The notes beneath the pieces were generated by a model. The model saw only the letters and a list, made by a program, of their open reading frames with translations. It did not search any database and was not told where the DNA came from. Below, one piece after another: positions 59,581-64,000 of a stretch of 64,000 nucleotides of DNA (positions within the stretch are counted from its first letter, which is position 1; every line of letters starts with the position of its first letter). Made by a program: the position numbers and the translations under genes. The stretch comes from Przewalskia tangutica (Eukaryota; Streptophyta; Magnoliopsida; Solanales; Solanaceae), in NCBI GenBank assembly GCA_029844215.1, contig CM056726.1:80219548-80283547 (forward strand), given 5' to 3'.

Positions 59581-60301
59581 TCAAGGGTATGTGATACAAT
59601 AACAAGATAACGGGCTTAACGCTTGACAACGTAAGCACAACAAGAGTGACCTTACATAATAATCACAAGATACTAACACACGTAGCATCCTAACATGCTT
59701 ACTTATCAAATCAACAAGAAAGTATTACAAGGCTATCACAAACCAATACAATCAAGTTATTCACACAAGGTACTTTCTACTAACAAGTTTGGGTACCTAT
59801 CCCCAAAGTACTTCATACATTAAATCTTTAAAAGATACGTTAATTCACAAAAACCACACAATACCCGCAGTATATGAAAACAGAGTGATTATCTTCTTAA
59901 AGTAAATCAATTACTTCTCTTTGTAAAATCAAGTAGCAACATTCTTTTCCAATGTTCAAGTTTGCCTAATTTCCAATGTTCAAGTTTGCCTAATTTCCAA
60001 TGTTCAAGTTTCTCATTTTAGAAAGGTTTCAGAGCTCATAGTCTTATTCATTTAAGAATATAATTCTCCTTTAAACAACTGAGAAACATAAGCCTTATAT
60101 GTGAGTAGGATATTCTTGTTTATAACAATCTTATTACAAAGACCATGATCTAGAAATATCATTTTGTCTCATCTTAGCTTCTATGCAGATGGAAGTTTCT
60201 ACCGGTTTTAATAATACTTAATTATTAAAAACATTTCCTTTTATTAACGCCGCAGTTGGTTTGTCGATACACATTCTCGATTTCCAAAATCAAGAAACAT
60301 T

Positions 60302-60348
60302 CTTAAGCCGCTATACCTAACTTTCCATAAAGCTAGTATAACTCTTAA
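60302..60348 (-). other. Variant LTR stem-loop in L
   Basis: CTTAAG-CC-GCTATAC against GTATAAC-T-CTTAAG; one pair is broken compared with D. Confidence 0.65.
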
Positions 60349-60491
60349 GTTTTCAAAAAAATCAAGTATTACCTCTTCTTTCAAAATGATTCAAAAATCT
60401 TTGAAATACTTCAAGTTCTTTATTAACACATAACAAGCCGCTTATAGTTCAAATCGCTACCTTTTAAAAGCCACAAGTATTTTCTTACCAA

Positions 60492-60541
60492 CATAAAGCT
60501 GTTATAACCAACTTCCCATAAAGCCGTTATAACACTTTATG
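60492..60541 (-). other. Canonical LTR stem-loop in L
   Basis: CATAAAG-CT-GTTATAAC pairs with GTTATAAC-A-CTTTATG; 50 bp. L, like D, has both versions. Confidence 0.77.
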
Positions 60542-61945
60542 TTTTAAACCAATCAAATACATTTAGCACAAGTACGTCTACCGTACTACATAGTTCACAC
60601 ATATCATGCTAGAAGATATAGGAAGAGGTTCACATACCTCGCGACAGTATCGACTAATAGCAAAACGCCCAAGTACTTCCAACCGGCTACTCCTTTGCCG
60701 TAGATCGCGCCACACGTAGTACTTCAACCTATAAGGCCACAAGGCGCTTATTAACATTTAGATCCCTTCGTAACATTCTACGTAAAATTCAAAGATTTTC
60801 CCCGCAACACAGAAATCTCTCCTCCATCGAGGCCGCCATCAAGCCAACCAGTGGGGTTTGCACATCTAACCGGACGTGTACGATTCTACTACACAACAAT
60901 GCTACACAAGTTCATCAGTAATACACCCATGTAATTACAGCTTCTCTTCTTTAAATTCAGGCTTAAGTCCAAGGACATTGCCACACAATACTAAGTTCAG
61001 TTCTATATATAGTATACTTCAACTATATATTCTACTAACATGCAGTCTCCAATTACAATAGGGGGACAAGATAATTACCTCGATAAGCCCATAATTATCC
61101 AAGTACAGATGTCGATCCTTAGCAATGTTTCGCTCCTACTCCGGGTGCTCCAACCCGCTCCAAACCACCCTTAGAAGTTCTAACCAACTTCTATACAATA
61201 CTCCAACTGACTATGGAGATTTTCCTGTGGTTTCGGTTTTGACCAGGATGGAAGTATAATAGTATTTCTGGCTCTTCAGATAGGTATAACCTTAGAATAC
61301 AACAAGGTATACTACTAAGGTAATTTGGGCATTATAACAATACTTTTGAGAGTATTTCTACCAAGAGTGGTGTATTATACGAGACAACTAGGCTATGGGT
61401 GTATACTCTACTACCCCACTGTGGGGTACTCGCCAAGGGAAGCTCGCCAAGAGGCCTTCTCAAAGGGGAGGGACGAGAACTACACTACAAAGGGGCGGAT
61501 TTAACACTTAGAAAATTTTAGGAATGGATGAAGAAGTCTTCCAAAGGGGGTATTTATAGTTCAGCAAAGGCCAACCAATGGCCAAGATCTTGCCAAGTGC
61601 AAGGCAAGTGTAGGCCAAAATCTTGCCAAGTGCACCTTATCCATCTACCACCAAAATATCCTACCAACCCTCGACCAAACAATGGCCATTCGCCAACCCC
61701 TTTACCGCCCGAGGTGTTCCAATGAGAGGTGACAAGTGTCGCCGCTCTTGTTGGTCCAAATGTTACGTCTCTAAAAATCCGCAAAAATTAAAAATGACAT
61801 AGCCAAATTCCCTACGAAAGTCAGGAAACGTTTTAAAAAACGACTTAATCGGGTGTTGTGAACAAAAAGAATTCGCCAAGCCTAAATCACAAGTTCAAAT
61901 TTTTCTACGCACGCCCCACGCATATACTCGAAATACGGTATAACA

Positions 61946-61958
61946 TTCTCCTCTCTTA
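61946..61958 (-). promoter_or_regulatory. Polypurine tract of L
   Basis: Minus strand TAAGAGAGGAGAA directly before the LTR start. Confidence 0.8.
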
Positions 61959-62279
61959 GAAACATTCGTCCCAATGTTCCTTCTAAGTCTCAAACAAACG
62001 CCGCCAAGATAGTCTTCACTACTATACTTACGAGGACAAACTCACACATGGCCACCAAACAATCACAAGAAAATACTTATATCCAAGTCCACGGGAAGCA
62101 CTCTAACATCATAAAGCATACCACTTCACTTTGCGCGAGGTTCTAGTGTCACTCCGCGACCCAACAAATGGTACCGGCCGCATGCGATCCTCGAGGTTGT
62201 CGATACTCGAACTCTTACCACATTTCGACATCGCCGCTTTCCAAAACTCGGTTACTATCTCTAACGTGGTCATTATTAA

Positions 62280-62960
62280 TCGGGAACACTGGATGGATCT
62301 CCGATACTTTCCTCGATCATATCAATACGAAGACCGGACGCATCGCCTCCTAAGTCGGACGGCAAATGCTAACCTATAGGCAACCCGCCTATTCTTCACA
62401 TGAACTCGTGCGGCCCAAAGTAACTCGCTAAGTTCCTCGCTTTTCCAAAACTCGTCACACCCAACCCGGTGGTACTTTCAAGACCGACCACAACTCAACT
62501 CTAAGCTACGCCGATTATCCGCACGATTTCTCCGAGCCGCCGTAACCTCTTCTAGACAAGCTTTACCCTATCCACAATCTGCCGGAAAAGCTCGAACCAA
62601 CCATTTGAATCTTGCCAACATCGAACCAATCGACGGCGACTTACACATCCGCCCCTACAAGGCTTTATAAGGCGACATCCGAACACCGAAATGGTAGCTT
62701 AAACACTCCTCCACAGAGACAACAATCCCCACAACTACCCTCAAATCCACACACCGCCCGAGGCGAATGCGATTCGAGACTCACCGAAGTTCTTAACCCC
62801 GCTGGTAAAACTTCCGAAACCAAAACAGTGCACTGACTCCATCTCGCCATAAGGTGAAAGTAGGCACCTCGCAGCCTTACAACCTTCTCGATATATCATC
62901 TCGCATAACCTCACGAGTAAACTGCCTTTGCTAGAAGACAACACGGCTGACCTCCTCGGC
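62280..62960 (-). pseudogene. Integrase remnant in element L
   Basis: Collinear with 19860-20540 of D and, more distantly, with the integrase C-terminal half of H: GGATGGATCTCCGATAC, AACTCGTCACACCC, the CTAGACAAGCTTTACCCT region and a GCAGCCTTACAACC block. No open frame. The shared boundaries with D mean both descend from one deletion derivative. Confidence 0.7.
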
Positions 62961-63082
62961 ACAACTACTGGTCGAATGCATCCATGAAATCGTACGTTGG
63001 TTAACTAAACACGGGCCTAACACCCTCGTGACCCTACCACAAGGCTGGACCATCACAAACTTACCCACCACCAAACCCGCCG

Positions 63083-63111
63083 CGGTTGACCCGCAACGTG
63101 GCCTCAACCCG
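63083..63111 (-). other. Conserved internal hairpin (L)
   Basis: CGGTTGA against TCAACCCG; one base of the arm is lost compared with D. Confidence 0.6.
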
Positions 63112-63439
63112 ACCCAAGAACGCGCTAAACGCTAGCTCTCCGGAAAACTCACTAATCGGTTTACGAAAACCTAGCGGTCTTCTTAGCTCAACTACCCTCT
63201 TTCATGCCACACTACTCGTGGACTTATCCCAGAACATAGCTCACGTGCACTATGCACTCCTATAAGGGTCAAACATAAACATACGCTTTTACTCGAGATG
63301 GCCTTACCTCTAAGGTCTCTGCGTATAAAACTCTAAGGCTCACACCTTCTCTATCCTCCAAATCTTCCTTGGTTAACTAACCAAGATTTCTAATCACAAT
63401 AAACACTCATGGTATCTGAACATAACACTTAAGGTATAC

Positions 63440-64000
63440 TCACCTTATCACGTATACAAAGCTCTGAGGTTAAAGATATACCCGACCCATCGCCTCACTC
63501 CCTTAGTCGCTCTAATCAAACTCGCCCAGTGGCGCATAGCTTAGGAAGATGACAAACTACCTACCGATCCTCAAGGCTAAGTCCTCCCGCAAGGACACTC
63601 TTTCGACATCGACTCGACGGTCATAGGTACAACAAGTACCAACTAAAAGACGACATTCCCGAGATGGCGCCACACATCGCAACACCGAGAAAATCAATCC
63701 GCATGGCCGAACCTTCGCGTATCGTGAACCGAAACTCGAGCTCACCAACTCTCGCATACCCCGAACGCCCCGAACCCCGCGAGGACCTTTCGCACCGTGG
63801 ATGCGCATAACTGATCTGCCGCGAGGCGACTCGCCTCGAAAGTTACCAAAGGACCTTGCCGCTCGCCTCTTCTCGCCCTTCGTTAACCCGCCGATCTCAC
63901 GCTTCTCGCCGCGCATAAGCCCGCATACGTGCCATGCTCAAGCCTAATCAAGAACTTACTTTTGCACAACCTTCTCGTTGATATTCATCAAGACTCGCGC
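63440..64000 (-). pseudogene. gag: gag of element L, C-terminal part (runs off window)
   Basis: Minus strand reading contains RSFGNFRGES (matching GSFGNFRGG of A and B) near 63840. A cysteine-rich segment (CVAPSRECRLL, then CCTYDRRVDVERV) at about 63690-63590 looks like a damaged zinc knuckle. The gag core and start lie beyond 64000. D lacks this zinc-knuckle part. Confidence 0.72.

Larger units (their letters stand above)
58589..61945 (-). mobile_element. 3' LTR of L
   Basis: 3.36 kb. Minus strand start TGTTATACCGTATTTCG at 61945, end at 58589. TATA box at 61551-61559, stem-loops at 60302-60348 (CTTAAG type, partly decayed) and 60492-60541 (canonical), minisatellite at 59225-59580. Very similar to the LTRs of D over its distal two thirds, but the U3 start is closer to J and A. 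Confidence 0.92.
58589..64000 (-). mobile_element. Element L: short-internal element of D type, 5' part outside the window
   Basis: The 3' LTR is 58589-61945 and the internal region 61946-64000 runs off the window. The internal order matches D (polypurine tract, integrase remnant, non-coding block with hairpin, gag) but L keeps a longer gag. It is inserted in LTR K in the same orientation. Confidence 0.9.

Overview
This window is plant nuclear repeat DNA, most likely from a eudicot, and I see no host gene in it. Almost every base can be assigned to long-LTR Ty3/gypsy retrotransposons, or derivatives of them, nested inside one another. The LTRs start TGTTAYACCCCGTA and end TCGTGACA. They are followed by a primer-binding site for initiator tRNA-Met and preceded by a G-rich polypurine tract. 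The pol remnants (aspartic protease with IDPGST, RT with FIDDILVYS, RNase H, an integrase with SDRG and a chromodomain-like tail ending YPHLF) fit the Del/Tekay chromovirus lineage. I cannot name the species.

Layout, left to right. (A) 1-7889, plus strand: a gag-only element whose 5' LTR is cut by the window edge. It sits inside the 3' LTR of B. (B-C) 7890-27926, minus strand: an LTR-internal-LTR-internal-LTR composite of two gag-only elements sharing the middle LTR. (D) 15786-25360, minus: a complete element inserted in the gag of C. (G) 27927-37057, plus: an LTR inserted in the 5' LTR of C. G is itself split by solo LTR E (minus, 29304-35563), and E is split by solo LTR F (plus, 31126-34063). 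(H) 37058-56817, minus: a pol-bearing element inserted in G. Its 3' LTR is split by solo LTR I (plus, 37878-41138) and its RNase H by the complete gag-pol element J (minus, 45202-54905). (K) 56818-58588, minus LTR in the gag of H, split in turn by (L) 58589-64000, minus, whose right part lies outside the window. Nesting reaches five levels (L in K in H in G in C).

Functionally, J and H are decayed former gag-pol elements. A, B and C keep only gag and have no pol. D and L keep a gag piece plus a leftover piece of integrase, so they look like an intermediate step. The short-internal elements could only have moved with enzymes supplied in trans by relatives such as J or H. No open reading frame is intact; part of the frame breakage may be sequencing error (see the CAG/CTG finding).

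The most interesting non-coding signals are: a stem-loop of about 50 bp inside nearly every LTR whose arms co-vary between subfamilies; a U3 palindrome built on GACAAGTGGC; a small hairpin in the internal region of the short elements; and a fixed place in each LTR occupied by a subfamily-specific minisatellite.
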